The notes beneath the pieces were generated by a model. That model saw nothing but the letters and a program-made list of their open reading frames with translations, was not told the DNA's origin and ran no database searches. A program made the translations under genes and the position numbers. From Psychrobacillus lasiicapitis (GTDB taxonomy: Bacteria > Bacillota > Bacilli > Bacillales_A > Planococcaceae), in NCBI RefSeq assembly GCF_006861795.1, contig NZ_VDGH01000013.1, positions 100,786 to 164,785 on the forward strand: 64,000 bases of DNA. Reading direction: 5' to 3'. Every line of letters begins with the position of its first letter. Positions within the stretch are counted from its first letter, which is position 1. Shown piece by piece: positions 7,848 to 16,547 of the stretch.

Positions 7848-8288
7848 ATGACGGAGGGTTTTTTCAAAGTTCAAGACGTATTTGAAAATTACAAAACTGC
7901 AGTTTACGAAAAAGATGTTGAAAAATTCTTATCCGTGTATGCTCCTGAATTGCATATTTATGATTGTTGGGGGAGGTGGGAGATTACGGGAATTTCTTCA
8001 TGGAAGGAAAGTGTAGTAGAGTGGTTTAATGGATTGAACGAGGATGGTGTTTTACTTAAAGTTTACTTTAATGACCTAGTAGTTGAAGAAAGTTCATTTC
8101 TCGCATTTGTACATTGTGTTGTGACATTTGCTGCTCATCAAGAAAATTCTGGTGAGAAACTTCGTCAAATGACAAATCGGTTCACATATGGTTTAAAAAA
8201 TGTGAATGAGTCTTGGGTCATAGCTCATGAGCATTCGTCATTGCCTATAAATATGGAAACTGGTAAGGGAATTTTTAACTTGAAGTAG
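7848..8288 (+). CDS. NTF2-like (SnoaL/DUF4440-type) protein
   Basis: The 146-residue cytosolic protein has the cone-fold pattern of small NTF2-like proteins. It begins with a helical segment VFENYKTAVYEKDVEKFLSVYAPELHIYD, then an amphipathic helix with W residues, and ends in long strands including LAFVHCVVTF, LRQMTNRFTYGLKN and WVIAHEHSSLPI. The final RxxxxW-HEHSS region is typical of DUF4440/SnoaL-like domains, which act as ligand binders, isomerases or hydrolases. The substrate cannot be inferred. AAAGGGGATG precedes the ATG. Confidence 0.8.
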   Translation: MTEGFFKVQDVFENYKTAVYEKDVEKFLSVYAPELHIYDCWGRWEITGISSWKESVVEWFNGLNEDGVLLKVYFNDLVVEESSFLAFVHCVVTFAAHQENSGEKLRQMTNRFTYGLKNVNESWVIAHEHSSLPINMETGKGIFNLK

Positions 8289-8350
8289 AAAATAAAATAT
8301 TTTGATTGGAGATATAAAGGGATTGATTGCTGCTGTAATTCCTTTATTCT

Positions 8351-8438
8351 TAAGCTAACGGGTGCTTTATTAAAGATCATGGGGGTTGCTTATGTAACTC
8401 TTTTTTACTGGATTAACATGGCAGATTAGTTGGGGAAG
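8351..8438 (+). repeat. Terminator plus inverted-repeat module (copy 5)
   Basis: AAGCTAACGGGTGCTTTA, a weak stem GGTTGC/GTAACT followed by six T, then GGATTAACATGGCAGATTAGTTGG. The end is more diverged than in other copies. Confidence 0.65.
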
Positions 8439-8526
8439 TACGTAGGAAAATGTACGTAAAAATGGAACTTATTTGTCTTACGAACGTATAAAAGTATAAT
8501 CGGCAGGATTGTTTGGAGGGGTTTTG

Positions 8527-8724
8527 TTGCGTTATGATTACATTAGTCAGTTCTTTATAAGTTTATCGATTTGGTGGGGTTTCCTACTTATTTTCCAAAG
8601 ATTGAACAACCGCTATCCACAAAATAACACTTGGAAAAAAGATATTTTGTTAACTTTGATTCAAAGTATAGTGATATTACTTATTTTGTTCCCTATTTTA
8701 TGTTACTTTGTTAAATCATCTTAG
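8527..8724 (+). CDS. Small two-helix membrane protein (65 aa)
   Basis: TTG at 8527 follows TTTGGAGGGG by 6-7 nt; the longer frame from 8509 would start upstream of that site. The protein has a hydrophobic helix around FFISLSIWWGFLLIF, a polar middle (NNRYPQNNTWKKD) and a second helix (LTLIQSIVILLILFPILCYF). No family recognised. It is one of the single-gene units of this region. Confidence 0.5.
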   Translation: MRYDYISQFFISLSIWWGFLLIFQRLNNRYPQNNTWKKDILLTLIQSIVILLILFPILCYFVKSS

Positions 8725-8750
8725 ATAACTTTATTAACTTAGGTGTAAGT

Positions 8751-8786
8751 GCTTGTTCAACTAAAGCAGCAGTATAGTGGAAGAAG
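8751..8786 (+). repeat. Inverted-repeat half of the interspersed module (copy 6)
   Basis: TTGTTCAACTAAAGCAGCAGTATAGTGGAAG is a degraded form of the hairpin seen intact at 163-197; the loop GCAGCAG and left arm are kept and the right arm has drifted. After it, 8787-9078 holds no sound gene. A frame from 8872 reads about 40 residues and, after a shift, continues as DDDYCGMRCLEKKLKDPVLEEE, possibly a small broken gene. Confidence 0.55.
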
Positions 8787-9078
8787 ATAAATGCTATTAT
8801 TCAATCTTTCTAAAAAAAGATTAATAAAGTATTATTAACTAAACACTAAGTCTAAACAAATAGAATAATGGCATGAATGGTATGACAGAATGTTTTATAT
8901 TCGGAAAAACGAACGAAGAAGAGATTGAGTATAAAAGGGTTTTATTAGTGACTGTTGGAAAGAAGTTAAGAAAAAAGTTTGGTATGCGAAGATGATGATT
9001 ATTGTGGTATGAGATGTTTGGAAAAAAAACTAAAAGATCCAGTTTTGGAAGAAGAAATAGTAAAATGAGGTGGGTCCA

Positions 9079-9525
9079 TTGATAAAAATAATTGATATAA
9101 GTAATCGTAAAAACGCTGAAGATGTTTTAAACATTCAAATACCATCATATAAGGTAGAGGCAGAAATAATCGGTTCATATGAAATACCACCATTAAAGGA
9201 TACAGTTTATACTTTGCAATATTGCGGAGAAACTTTCTTTGGTTATTATGAAAATGAAGAATTATGCGGAGCAATATCTATAAAAGTAGAGGATGTTGTT
9301 GATATACATAGGTTAATCGTACATCCAAACCATTTTAGAAAAGGAATTGCACAGTTGCTTTTAAATTTCATTGAAACTAAGTTCCAGACTGAAACAATAA
9401 AAGTAGCGACAGGTTCTAAAAATATTCCAGCAGTTAGTTTTTATAAAAAGAATGGATTTCGAAATATGAAAGAGGTAATTGTAAATGAACAACTATCCTT
9501 AACCTTTTTTGAAAAAAAATTATAA
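9079..9525 (+). CDS. GNAT family N-acetyltransferase
   Basis: The 148-residue protein shows the GNAT core: a beta strand pair before residue 85 (FFGYYENEELCGAISIKVEDVVDIHRLIVHP), then the acetyl-CoA pyrophosphate loop FRKGIAQLLLNFIE (RxxGxA type). It ends with VSFYKKNGFRNMKEV, the usual C-terminal motif. Substrate unknown. The TTG at 9079 is favoured by GAGGTG six nt upstream. One of the single-gene units between repeat modules. Confidence 0.85.
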   Translation: MIKIIDISNRKNAEDVLNIQIPSYKVEAEIIGSYEIPPLKDTVYTLQYCGETFFGYYENEELCGAISIKVEDVVDIHRLIVHPNHFRKGIAQLLLNFIETKFQTETIKVATGSKNIPAVSFYKKNGFRNMKEVIVNEQLSLTFFEKKL

Positions 9526-9534
9526 TTTTCTTAT

Positions 9535-9612
9535 TGAAATAACGAGTGCTTTACTTTAAAAATGAGTAAAGCATTTTTTCTTATTGAACTAAAGACACAG
9601 GTTTGTGTTAAA
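9535..9612 (+). repeat. Terminator plus inverted-repeat module (copy 7)
   Basis: AATAACGAGTGCTTTACT pairs perfectly over nine bases (TGCTTTACT/AGTAAAGCA) and is followed by six T, an intrinsic terminator. TTATTGAACTAAAGACACAGGTTTGTG follows as the hairpin half. Confidence 0.8.
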
Positions 9613-9658
9613 ATCGAATATTTCAGATTTAATTTAACGATAACAAAGGAGTATTTTA

Positions 9659-10156
9659 ATGAGTGATATTAAACTGCTTATTACTTTCAAGAGTAATCTT
9701 TACAATTATTCATTGCAGCAACTAAGATATATCTCGGAAGAAGGGGTATGGTCTATTGGGCAGATGTATGACCATTTAATTCTTGTTGCTCATGAGTATC
9801 TTGATAATATGGAAACATGTGCTACATTGAATGTGGAACAACCACTTGGGAAGACTCAGTTTGGCGAGCTATTATTTAGGAACGGAGGGTTTCCACCTAT
9901 TAAAATACGATTACCAGATGAACTAAATTCTCCACCAAATAATTCAGACAGCAAGGAAGACCTAATTAGCAGGATGGATCTGTTAATTCAAAGATTAAGC
10001 CAATGGGAATCGAAAGTAGATTATATTAACCCAAATAATAAAATTAAACATGGGGGTTTCGGCTGGCTGAATGCTAGGGAATGGTATAATTTAGTTGAAA
10101 TGCATTTTCGACATCACTTGCGTCAAAAAGATGAGTTGGAAAGTTATATAATATAG
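9659..10156 (+). CDS. DinB superfamily protein
   Basis: A 165-residue four-helix-bundle protein of the DinB/YfiT type. Helix 2 carries the first metal-ligand histidine in WSIGQMYDHLILVAHEYL. The last helix carries two more in EMHFRHHLRQKDEL, the usual His triad. Many relatives are bacillithiol- or mycothiol-dependent transferases, but others have no known activity. Length is typical. AAAGGAG lies 8 nt before the ATG. Last of the single-gene units. Confidence 0.85.
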   Translation: MSDIKLLITFKSNLYNYSLQQLRYISEEGVWSIGQMYDHLILVAHEYLDNMETCATLNVEQPLGKTQFGELLFRNGGFPPIKIRLPDELNSPPNNSDSKEDLISRMDLLIQRLSQWESKVDYINPNNKIKHGGFGWLNAREWYNLVEMHFRHHLRQKDELESYII

Positions 10157-10190
10157 GTGGAAGTGACTTCATAAATTGGATGCACTTCTT

Positions 10191-10320
10191 TAACTGACGG
10201 GTGCTTTAGAAAAATATGGCCATCATTTCGATGGTCTATTTTTATATCCGAAATATCAAGTAGATCTCGGAAATCCTTTGTGAAATGATACAATCAAACT
10301 AAAGCGGCAGTTTAGTATAA
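10191..10320 (+). repeat. Terminator plus inverted-repeat module (copy 8, split)
   Basis: AACTGACGGGTGCTTTAG is followed by the terminator stem GGCCATC/GATGGTC with five T. After a 40-bp gap the hairpin half CAAACTAAAGCGGCAGTTTAGTA appears. This copy shows the two halves as separable parts. Confidence 0.7.
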
Positions 10321-10339
10321 AATATCGAAGAGGTTATAC

Positions 10340-10555
10340 TATAAAAAGAGAATTGTAAATACGATGGTGTATTCGGTTTCGGGGATTTTGATTTTAAAGA
10401 AGATAACTTTGATTTTCTACATGAATTAAGTAACTTATAAAAATAAGGTTTTGGGATGTGAATTTTAAAGATATAGAGGGTATTTATTCATTAAAATCTG
10501 AAGGTAAGATGAAATCATTGAAGCAGCTTGCCAGTGATTGGAATCGTTAATGACA
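10340..10555 (+). other. Short decayed coding fragments
   Basis: Two open pieces end in stops: one reads YDGVFGFGDFDFKEDNF and stops near 10440, the other reads FKDIEGIYSLKSEGKMKSLK and stops near 10551. Neither has a start or ribosome binding site and I recognise no family. From 10556 to 10782 I see nothing. Confidence 0.25.
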
Positions 10556-10782
10556 TATGGAAGCAGTAAAATAGCATTTGTTCTTAGTGTTTTTCTTGGC
10601 TTGCAGAAGAATGGATGAACGTTCGGATAAAAGTTGTCCTTTACTAAAATGACGTTACCCCATTAGTTAATGAAGTTAGTATCGGTGGGGCAGGTTGGTC
10701 GTAGTTTTCGGATAGTGAAGGGTGAAGAGTATGGCTACGTCCAAAAGAAAGTCGTTCTAATAGTTATGTGCAAAGAAAAATC

Positions 10783-10850
10783 AAAAAAAGATTTCACTTC
10801 GAGTAAGTAAACGAACTATTGTTTACTTACTCGCTTCGTTAGTTGAAATC
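10783..10850 (-). terminator. Strong intrinsic terminator of the GAF/PucR regulator gene
   Basis: On the minus strand an outer stem GATTTCA/TGAAATC and a perfect inner 13-bp stem CGAGTAAGTAAAC/GTTTACTTACTCG are followed by seven T. It lies 50 bp after the regulator's stop. Confidence 0.85.
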
Positions 10851-10898
10851 TGTTGGTTTCTGTTCTCTAATAGAAAGGCTCTATTTTAGAACATTAAC

Positions 10899-12950
10899 TT
10901 AACGTGATATCGAAAATCTTAAATAACATGCAAGCTGAAGTTTTAAAATGTCTTCTGAATTCGAGAAGGAAACTTGAAGCTTTTCTTCAATTCTTTTTAG
11001 CCTTTGATATAAAGTATTAACATGGATATGCAAAAGTTTGGCTGTTTGTGTAGCTTGGCGATTATTTTCTATATAGGTAACCAAGGTTTGTTCCAAATCC
11101 AAAGTATAATCCCTATCAGTTTGAAGGGGATTAAAAACTTCATTAATAAAAGAGTTCAAGTCATCGATCGGTTGTTGAATAAATAAACGATTAATCCCGA
11201 TATCCCGATAATTTATAATGGTTTTAAGTTGTCTTGAAATAAGAAAGGAAAGTGCTTTCTCCGCTTCCGAGTAACCTTTTGCTATATTATCCATACTTGG
11301 ATAGCAAGAACCGACTCCTATTTTAAGCAATTCATCATGCACTTGAAACCAGTTGGAATGAATAAGTTTTAGTTTGTTTTTTACATAGTCTTCATCTGCA
11401 ATATTATTGAATTGGCTAACTATTGTCACTTTGTTTCCATAACCAAAAACGATTGAAACGTATATTCCTAAATGTTTTGTTATTTGTGTAATTAGATTGT
11501 GCATTTGCATATTCAAAAAGTGAAAATCCGAATGAGGATGTAAATGAATAATTATGGACATGTAATAGGAATGAGGCGCAATTCCAAGCTCATTAGCCTT
11601 ACTACGTATCAGATTATATTCTCGGCACTGAATAAAATCATTAAATAAATCATTAGTTTTTTGATAATATGAATCTACTAGTGATTGTCTTCTAATAATC
11701 TCTAATGCAATCACTGAACTTGCCTGTTCTATAATCATCTTATTTAAAGGAAAAAGATCGTCTTGCTCCATTTCTACAATCATTATTCCAATAGGAACAT
11801 CAATAGCAATAATAGGATAGATATATAATGATTTGTCGTTTAAAGACTCTATTTTGGTAAAAGAAGGTTCTGGTTGTAATTTTGCATTTATTTTTATCGA
11901 CTCAATAGGAGTTTCCAATTTCCACGTTGTCGGATTTGAATAAATTTGATTATCAGTTAAGTCTAATATCATTAATGGGCGGTTTATCATCTTTCCTATT
12001 TCATGTGCGATTTTCTTTAAACCTTTACTTTGAAGCGACATTTTTATTAGGCTATTGTGTATTATATCTCGTTGAAGTAAAAGATCATTATGTTTTTTTA
12101 GAGTTTGATAGAGCCTCGAGTTTCTTAATGCAATAGAAACCTGATCAGAAAAACTTTCCAACAATTGTTGATCATCTTTAGTTAAAAGAGGAGAAGGACC
12201 ACTCTGATAGACAATTAAAACACACAAAGTATGATTCTCCACCTTTATAGGAACTGAAATAATCGTCTGTAAATCTTTAAATTGGATAGAATTATACAGA
12301 TAAAAAAGGTTATCTGGTGAAATATTAGATGATTCCGAAAGGACGTCCTCTATGTTTGTAAGTATAAAGGACTTGTTATCCTTAAAGGTTTTACCAATGA
12401 TTCCTTCTCCTACCTTCATCCGCATTTTTTTGATTTCTTCACTTGGACCACCTGTCCATGCTTTAGGAAATAGGGCATCTAGGTTTGGTTCATACATCCA
12501 AAGTACACCCATATCCGCTGCAGTAATAACAGACAAAGCATTTTCTAATATTTTTTTTAATAAATCATCTAAATCTTCCAGTATGGATATATCACGGATG
12601 CTTTCCATCACTTTATTCCTAATATATTTCTCTCTATCGAGCATTACTTGTAAGTAATATAAATCTATTATCATTTTAAGTTTTCGCCTGCTCTCCTTCT
12701 TTAATACCGAAGACTCGCTAAGTCTGATGACAATAGATGTATGATTAGGATAATGATAGTAAATATCCGTAAAATTTTCATAGCTAAGTATTTTCTCATT
12801 GGAAAATCTCCTTGGTGTAGGAGTCTCTTTGTCAAAATGATGAGATAGAACAAGAGAAAAATCCAATCCTTTTATACCTTGCCACACTTGAAAATGTGAA
12901 AGGCGACAGTCATCTATTAAAAATTGTTCCATTTTCAGCAAGGTTTCCAC
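10899..12950 (-). CDS. GAF-domain, PucR/CdaR-type transcriptional regulator
   Basis: The 683-residue protein has a first segment of unknown fold and a GAF domain at about 120-280 (LDDLLKKILENALSVITAADMGVLW, KVGEGIIGKTF, LQTIISVPIKV). A GGDEF-like/CdaR middle section follows at about 440-570. It ends in a PucR C-terminal helix-turn-helix near 630-670 (NNRQATQTAKLLHIHVNTLYQRLKRIEEKL). Such regulators activate adjacent catabolic operons when an effector is bound. It is divergent from the MFS/amidohydrolase operon, 134 bp away, its likely target. GTG at 12950 follows GGGGGTG. Confidence 0.88.
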   Translation of the reverse strand: METLLKMEQFLIDDCRLSHFQVWQGIKGLDFSLVLSHHFDKETPTPRRFSNEKILSYENFTDIYYHYPNHTSIVIRLSESSVLKKESRRKLKMIIDLYYLQVMLDREKYIRNKVMESIRDISILEDLDDLLKKILENALSVITAADMGVLWMYEPNLDALFPKAWTGGPSEEIKKMRMKVGEGIIGKTFKDNKSFILTNIEDVLSESSNISPDNLFYLYNSIQFKDLQTIISVPIKVENHTLCVLIVYQSGPSPLLTKDDQQLLESFSDQVSIALRNSRLYQTLKKHNDLLLQRDIIHNSLIKMSLQSKGLKKIAHEIGKMINRPLMILDLTDNQIYSNPTTWKLETPIESIKINAKLQPEPSFTKIESLNDKSLYIYPIIAIDVPIGIMIVEMEQDDLFPLNKMIIEQASSVIALEIIRRQSLVDSYYQKTNDLFNDFIQCREYNLIRSKANELGIAPHSYYMSIIIHLHPHSDFHFLNMQMHNLITQITKHLGIYVSIVFGYGNKVTIVSQFNNIADEDYVKNKLKLIHSNWFQVHDELLKIGVGSCYPSMDNIAKGYSEAEKALSFLISRQLKTIINYRDIGINRLFIQQPIDDLNSFINEVFNPLQTDRDYTLDLEQTLVTYIENNRQATQTAKLLHIHVNTLYQRLKRIEEKLQVSFSNSEDILKLQLACYLRFSISR

Positions 12951-13084
12951 TTTTTACACCCCCAGCGGACTATGTAGAAATCAACATAATTTATGTAATT
13001 ATTATATAGGAACACACATTGTTTGAATAGTACAAATTTTTTATACTCAAATAGAATTCAATAAAGTTCGTAAGGAGGGACCTA

Positions 13085-14314
13085 ATGGAGTCCAAGTTAT
13101 TAAAGAACTGGAAGTATGTCATTATCATCTTGCTTTTTTTAGGATGGTCAATTGGAAACTTTGATCGCTTTTTTATGAACTATGCGATTTTAGATATTTC
13201 AAAGGATCTCCAATTGAGCACTTCCCAGACAGGGATTGTTTTAAGTAGTTTTTTTGCCGGCTATGCCATAATGCAAATTCCAGGTGGGTGGCTGGCCGAT
13301 CGTTTTGGTTTTCGAAAAATCATTATTATGGCCATTTTTGCTTGGTCCGTTTTCACAATTTTGTCAGGTGTGGCATGGTCCTTCATGTCCTTAATCCTTA
13401 TTCGATTTCTTTTTGGACTAGGAGAAGGCAGCTTTTTTCCAGCAGCTTCAAAAGGTATAGCTAGTTGGTTTCCTCAAAACGAGCGAAGTCGTGCTATGTC
13501 ATTTATGCTTACTTCAGGAACTATTATGGGGGTAATAACACCAATAATTGGTACCCAGTCTATGCAAGATATCGGTTGGAGAACGATTTTTTATATTGCT
13601 GGTGCCATTGGTATTATATTTACCTTGTTGTACTTCTTTTTCTTAAAAGATAGGAAAATTACAGCTGTAACAAGAATTGAAAACCCTTCCAAAGGTAAAG
13701 TATCTTTGAAAGACGTTTTAAAAACTCCAATTATATGGAATCTGTTTATTGCCTATTTCGCCATTTATGCAGTGCAATGGGGGCTAATGGCATGGATGCC
13801 GACCTATTTAGTTGAGGTGCGCCATCTTGACTTAACATCTGTTGGGTATATTTCAGCTATTCCAGCGATTGCAGGAATTATTGCAATGCTTGCAAGCGGC
13901 TATGTTTTAGATAAATTACCTAAAGGGAAAGACAAGGTGATTGCAGCCATATTTGCAGTATTAATTGCTGTTTTTCTATATTTAATGGCATATGCGCCAA
14001 ACATAATCATGTTTGCTGTGTATCAAAGTCTTGTTACCGTATTCATGTCGTTTAATATAATTTTAATTATTTCTGCACCATTAAAAATGTTATCAGAAGA
14101 GGTTGTTGGAACTGCAAATGGGTTCATAAATACCGGTGCGCAGTTCGCTGGTGTTCTTACCCCGATGTTAATAGGATTTTTAGTAGAAGCTTTTGATGGT
14201 TCTTATACAGTAGCTTTTATTATGCTCATTATGTTTGCATTATTGTGTGCTGGATCATTATTTTTAATTCGCCCTAAGAAAGAGGTTCCTTCTTTCGAAA
14301 ATCTAGTAAATTAG
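13085..14314 (+). CDS. MFS transporter, anion:cation symporter type
   Basis: A 409-residue protein with about 12 hydrophobic helices. The MFS loop 2-3 signature is GGWLADRFGFRKII, the RFLFGLGEGSFFPAASKGIASWFP segment is typical of the ACS family (glucarate, phthalate and similar organic anions), and a second GYVLDKLPKGKDK loop lies in the C half. It should import the substrate hydrolysed by the amidohydrolase 12 bp downstream. GTAAGGAGGGAC precedes the ATG. Probably controlled by the divergent GAF/PucR regulator. Confidence 0.9.
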   Translation: MESKLLKNWKYVIIILLFLGWSIGNFDRFFMNYAILDISKDLQLSTSQTGIVLSSFFAGYAIMQIPGGWLADRFGFRKIIIMAIFAWSVFTILSGVAWSFMSLILIRFLFGLGEGSFFPAASKGIASWFPQNERSRAMSFMLTSGTIMGVITPIIGTQSMQDIGWRTIFYIAGAIGIIFTLLYFFFLKDRKITAVTRIENPSKGKVSLKDVLKTPIIWNLFIAYFAIYAVQWGLMAWMPTYLVEVRHLDLTSVGYISAIPAIAGIIAMLASGYVLDKLPKGKDKVIAAIFAVLIAVFLYLMAYAPNIIMFAVYQSLVTVFMSFNIILIISAPLKMLSEEVVGTANGFINTGAQFAGVLTPMLIGFLVEAFDGSYTVAFIMLIMFALLCAGSLFLIRPKKEVPSFENLVN

Positions 14315-14326
14315 GAGATGTTGTAA

Positions 14327-15772
14327 GTGACTAATCTATCAGAAGAAGTTTCAAATTTAATAGACAAAAAGCGTACTTTATTTACACAGCTTAGTGATCA
14401 AATATGGGAGTTTGCAGAAACCAGATTTGAGGAATTCCGATCAGCTGATTTGCTTTGCGAAGCATTGGAAGAGGAAGGATTTACTGTGAATAGGGGAGTT
14501 GCAGGTCTTGAAACAGCCTTTATCGCCTCCTATGGATCTGGTCATCCAATTATTGCTATTCTCGGTGAATATGATGCCTTGGCTGGTCTAAGCCAACAAG
14601 CGCATAGCAATAAGTTTGAACCAATTGTTAAAAATGGAAATGGTCATGGCTGCGGGCATAATTTGCTAGGGGTAGGTTCCTTAGCGGCGGCAGTTGCAGT
14701 CAAGGAGTACATTATGGAACATAAGCTTGCTGGAACTGTACAATTTTTCGGCTGTCCCGCAGAAGAAAGTGGATACGGGAAAGCATTTATGGCAAGAGAT
14801 GGCTATTTTAAAGACGTTGATGCTGCCTTCTCATGGCATCCTTCGACAATGAATGCTGTCATGCACTCCACTGCGAATGCCGTCATCCACGCACACTTCA
14901 AATTTAAAGGAAGAAGTGCACATGCAGCAGCAGCTCCCCATTTGGGTAGAAGTGCTTTAGATGCTGTCGAGTTAATGAATGTTGGAGTGAATTATATGAG
15001 AGAGCATATCGTGGATGAGGCACGCGTACATTATGCGGTAACAAACACAGGCGGAATGGCTCCAAACGTAGTTCAAGCAGATGCTGAAGTAACCTATTTA
15101 ATCCGCGCACCTAAACCGGATCAAGTAAGGGATCTGTATGATCGAGTAGCAGATTGTGCCCGTGGTGCAGCACTTATGACACAAACAAAATTAGATTTTG
15201 AAATTCAAGGTTCGTGTCATAACTTAATTCCCAACTTGACACTTGAGAAAGTAATGCACGAACATATGCAACAATTAGATTTTCCCACTGTGAGTGAAAA
15301 TGATATAAAATTTACACAAGCTATTTATGAAACATTGACTGAGGAGGAAAAGCATACTGCAGCATTGCAGAGTGGTAAAAAGATGGCTGTCCAATTAGCG
15401 GAACGACCGATCGCTGACTTTGTTGTTCCTTTTTCAGAGAAAGAAACATTTATGGGAGGTTCAACCGATGTAGCTGATGTTAGTTGGAATGTTCCTACAG
15501 CGCAATGTGTTACTTCTACATGGGCATTTGGAACCCCATTTCATACTTGGCAGGCTGTGGCACAAGGTAAAACAGAATATGCCCATGATGCCATGTTATT
15601 AGCTGGAAAAGCAATAGCATGTACAGCTATTACGGCTATTAAAAAACCAGAGTTACTCGAAAATGCTAAGAAAGAGTTAGCAGAAAGATTGGATGGAGAA
15701 ACTTATACGGCCCTAATTCCAAAAGAGCTTACTCCAGTGCAATACAAACAAAAGGAATACCAAACAATTTGA
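14327..15772 (+). CDS. M20D amidohydrolase, AbgB-like
   Basis: The 481-residue length equals that of AbgB, the p-aminobenzoyl-glutamate hydrolase B subunit. Metal-ligand motifs of the M20 family are visible: GHGCGHNLLG (about 110), PAEESGYGK (about 145), FSWHPST, and a late GGSTDVADVSWNVP with HTWQAVAQGK. The lid-domain GRSAHAAAAPHLGRSA is present. It probably cleaves an N-acyl or aminobenzoyl amino acid. GTG start with TAGGAGATG upstream. No AbgA partner is seen, so it may act alone. Operon with the MFS gene. Confidence 0.87.
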   Translation: MTNLSEEVSNLIDKKRTLFTQLSDQIWEFAETRFEEFRSADLLCEALEEEGFTVNRGVAGLETAFIASYGSGHPIIAILGEYDALAGLSQQAHSNKFEPIVKNGNGHGCGHNLLGVGSLAAAVAVKEYIMEHKLAGTVQFFGCPAEESGYGKAFMARDGYFKDVDAAFSWHPSTMNAVMHSTANAVIHAHFKFKGRSAHAAAAPHLGRSALDAVELMNVGVNYMREHIVDEARVHYAVTNTGGMAPNVVQADAEVTYLIRAPKPDQVRDLYDRVADCARGAALMTQTKLDFEIQGSCHNLIPNLTLEKVMHEHMQQLDFPTVSENDIKFTQAIYETLTEEEKHTAALQSGKKMAVQLAERPIADFVVPFSEKETFMGGSTDVADVSWNVPTAQCVTSTWAFGTPFHTWQAVAQGKTEYAHDAMLLAGKAIACTAITAIKKPELLENAKKELAERLDGETYTALIPKELTPVQYKQKEYQTI

Positions 15773-15821
15773 AGTTAGAAGTGTATTTAATAAAGTAAAA
15801 ATTTTTAGTTATGAAAGGAAA

Positions 15822-16210
15822 AAAATATCCAGCAAGTCTACCTGTTTTCCCTTAAAATACTGAGTTTTTAAATAGAAGCCACAGAGTTAGTTGGAAAAAC
15901 CGGAGTTTTAGTTGTAATTTCGAAGGATTTAGTTGTAAAAACTGTGGGTTTAGTTATAAAAGGATAAAATATCCAGTAAATCTGCCTGTTTTCCCTTCAA
16001 ATAATGAGTTTTGAAACAGAAGCCACAGAGTTAGTTGGAAAAACGGGAGCTTTAGTTGTAATTTCGAAGGATTTATTTGTAAAAACTGCGGGATTAGTTG
16101 TAAAAGGATAAAATATCCAGTGAATCTGTCTGTCGTATCTTCCAATAATGAGCTTTGAGGTGGAAGCTGTAGAGTTAGTTGTAAAATCGGGAGTTTTACT
16201 GTTAGCCGTA
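15822..16210. repeat. 144-bp tandem repeat containing a 21-bp phased TAGTTG motif
   Basis: AAAATATCC recurs at 15822, 15966 and 16110, exactly 144 bp apart, giving two full units and a partial third. Inside each unit TAGTTG-like cores step by exactly 21 bp (15888, 15909, 15930, 15951; 16032, 16053, 16074, 16095; 16176, 16197), usually followed by an A run. The same 21-bp motif recurs after argH at 58910. It is noncoding; minus-strand frames through it are repeat artefacts. It lies between the amidohydrolase and ProP-like genes. Confidence 0.9.
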
Positions 16211-16258
16211 TCATAAATAAATAGGAACAGGCTAGGGCATAACTAGCTTAAGATATAG

Positions 16259-16297
16259 AAAAAAGAGAAATTGAGTCCACTCAATTTCTCTTTTTTC
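16259..16297. terminator. Perfect 17-bp terminator hairpin
   Basis: AAAAAGAGAAATTGAGT and ACTCAATTTCTCTTTTT pair perfectly around CC, with T runs on the + strand and A runs opposite, so it may work in both directions. From here to 16547 I see only the ribosome binding site of the next gene. Confidence 0.9.
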
Positions 16298-16547
16298 TTT
16301 ATTACGCGTTTAGCCTTCAAGAATCCAAAAAATTTCATGTATGTCTTTACATTTCTTCTATTATATATATTCTTCAAAAAACTTAACTCCAACAACGTAA
16401 ATGGAGAAGGAATTGTGCTGAGGTTAAGAGGAGAATATAGGATATAAATTGACTAAGTTTGTTAAAAAAATTAATAAGAAGACATAAATAAATTACATTT
16501 GGATAGTTTAAGACTAAGATCAATTAATCAGCAAGGAGGCTTTTCGA

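Noticed and set aside
7076..10320. True integron attC sites
   Set aside because: The CTAAC/GTTAG arms are suggestive, but the full attC core consensus and an integron integrase are missing, so only an analogy is claimed.
15822..16210. CRISPR array
   Set aside because: Repeat units are 144 bp with inner 21-bp steps, without constant-length unique spacers, and no cas genes are near.
15954..16214. 86-codon minus-strand frame
   Set aside because: It reads straight through the 144-bp/21-bp repeat and its Leu/Gln-rich text is just the repeat translated; no ribosome binding site.
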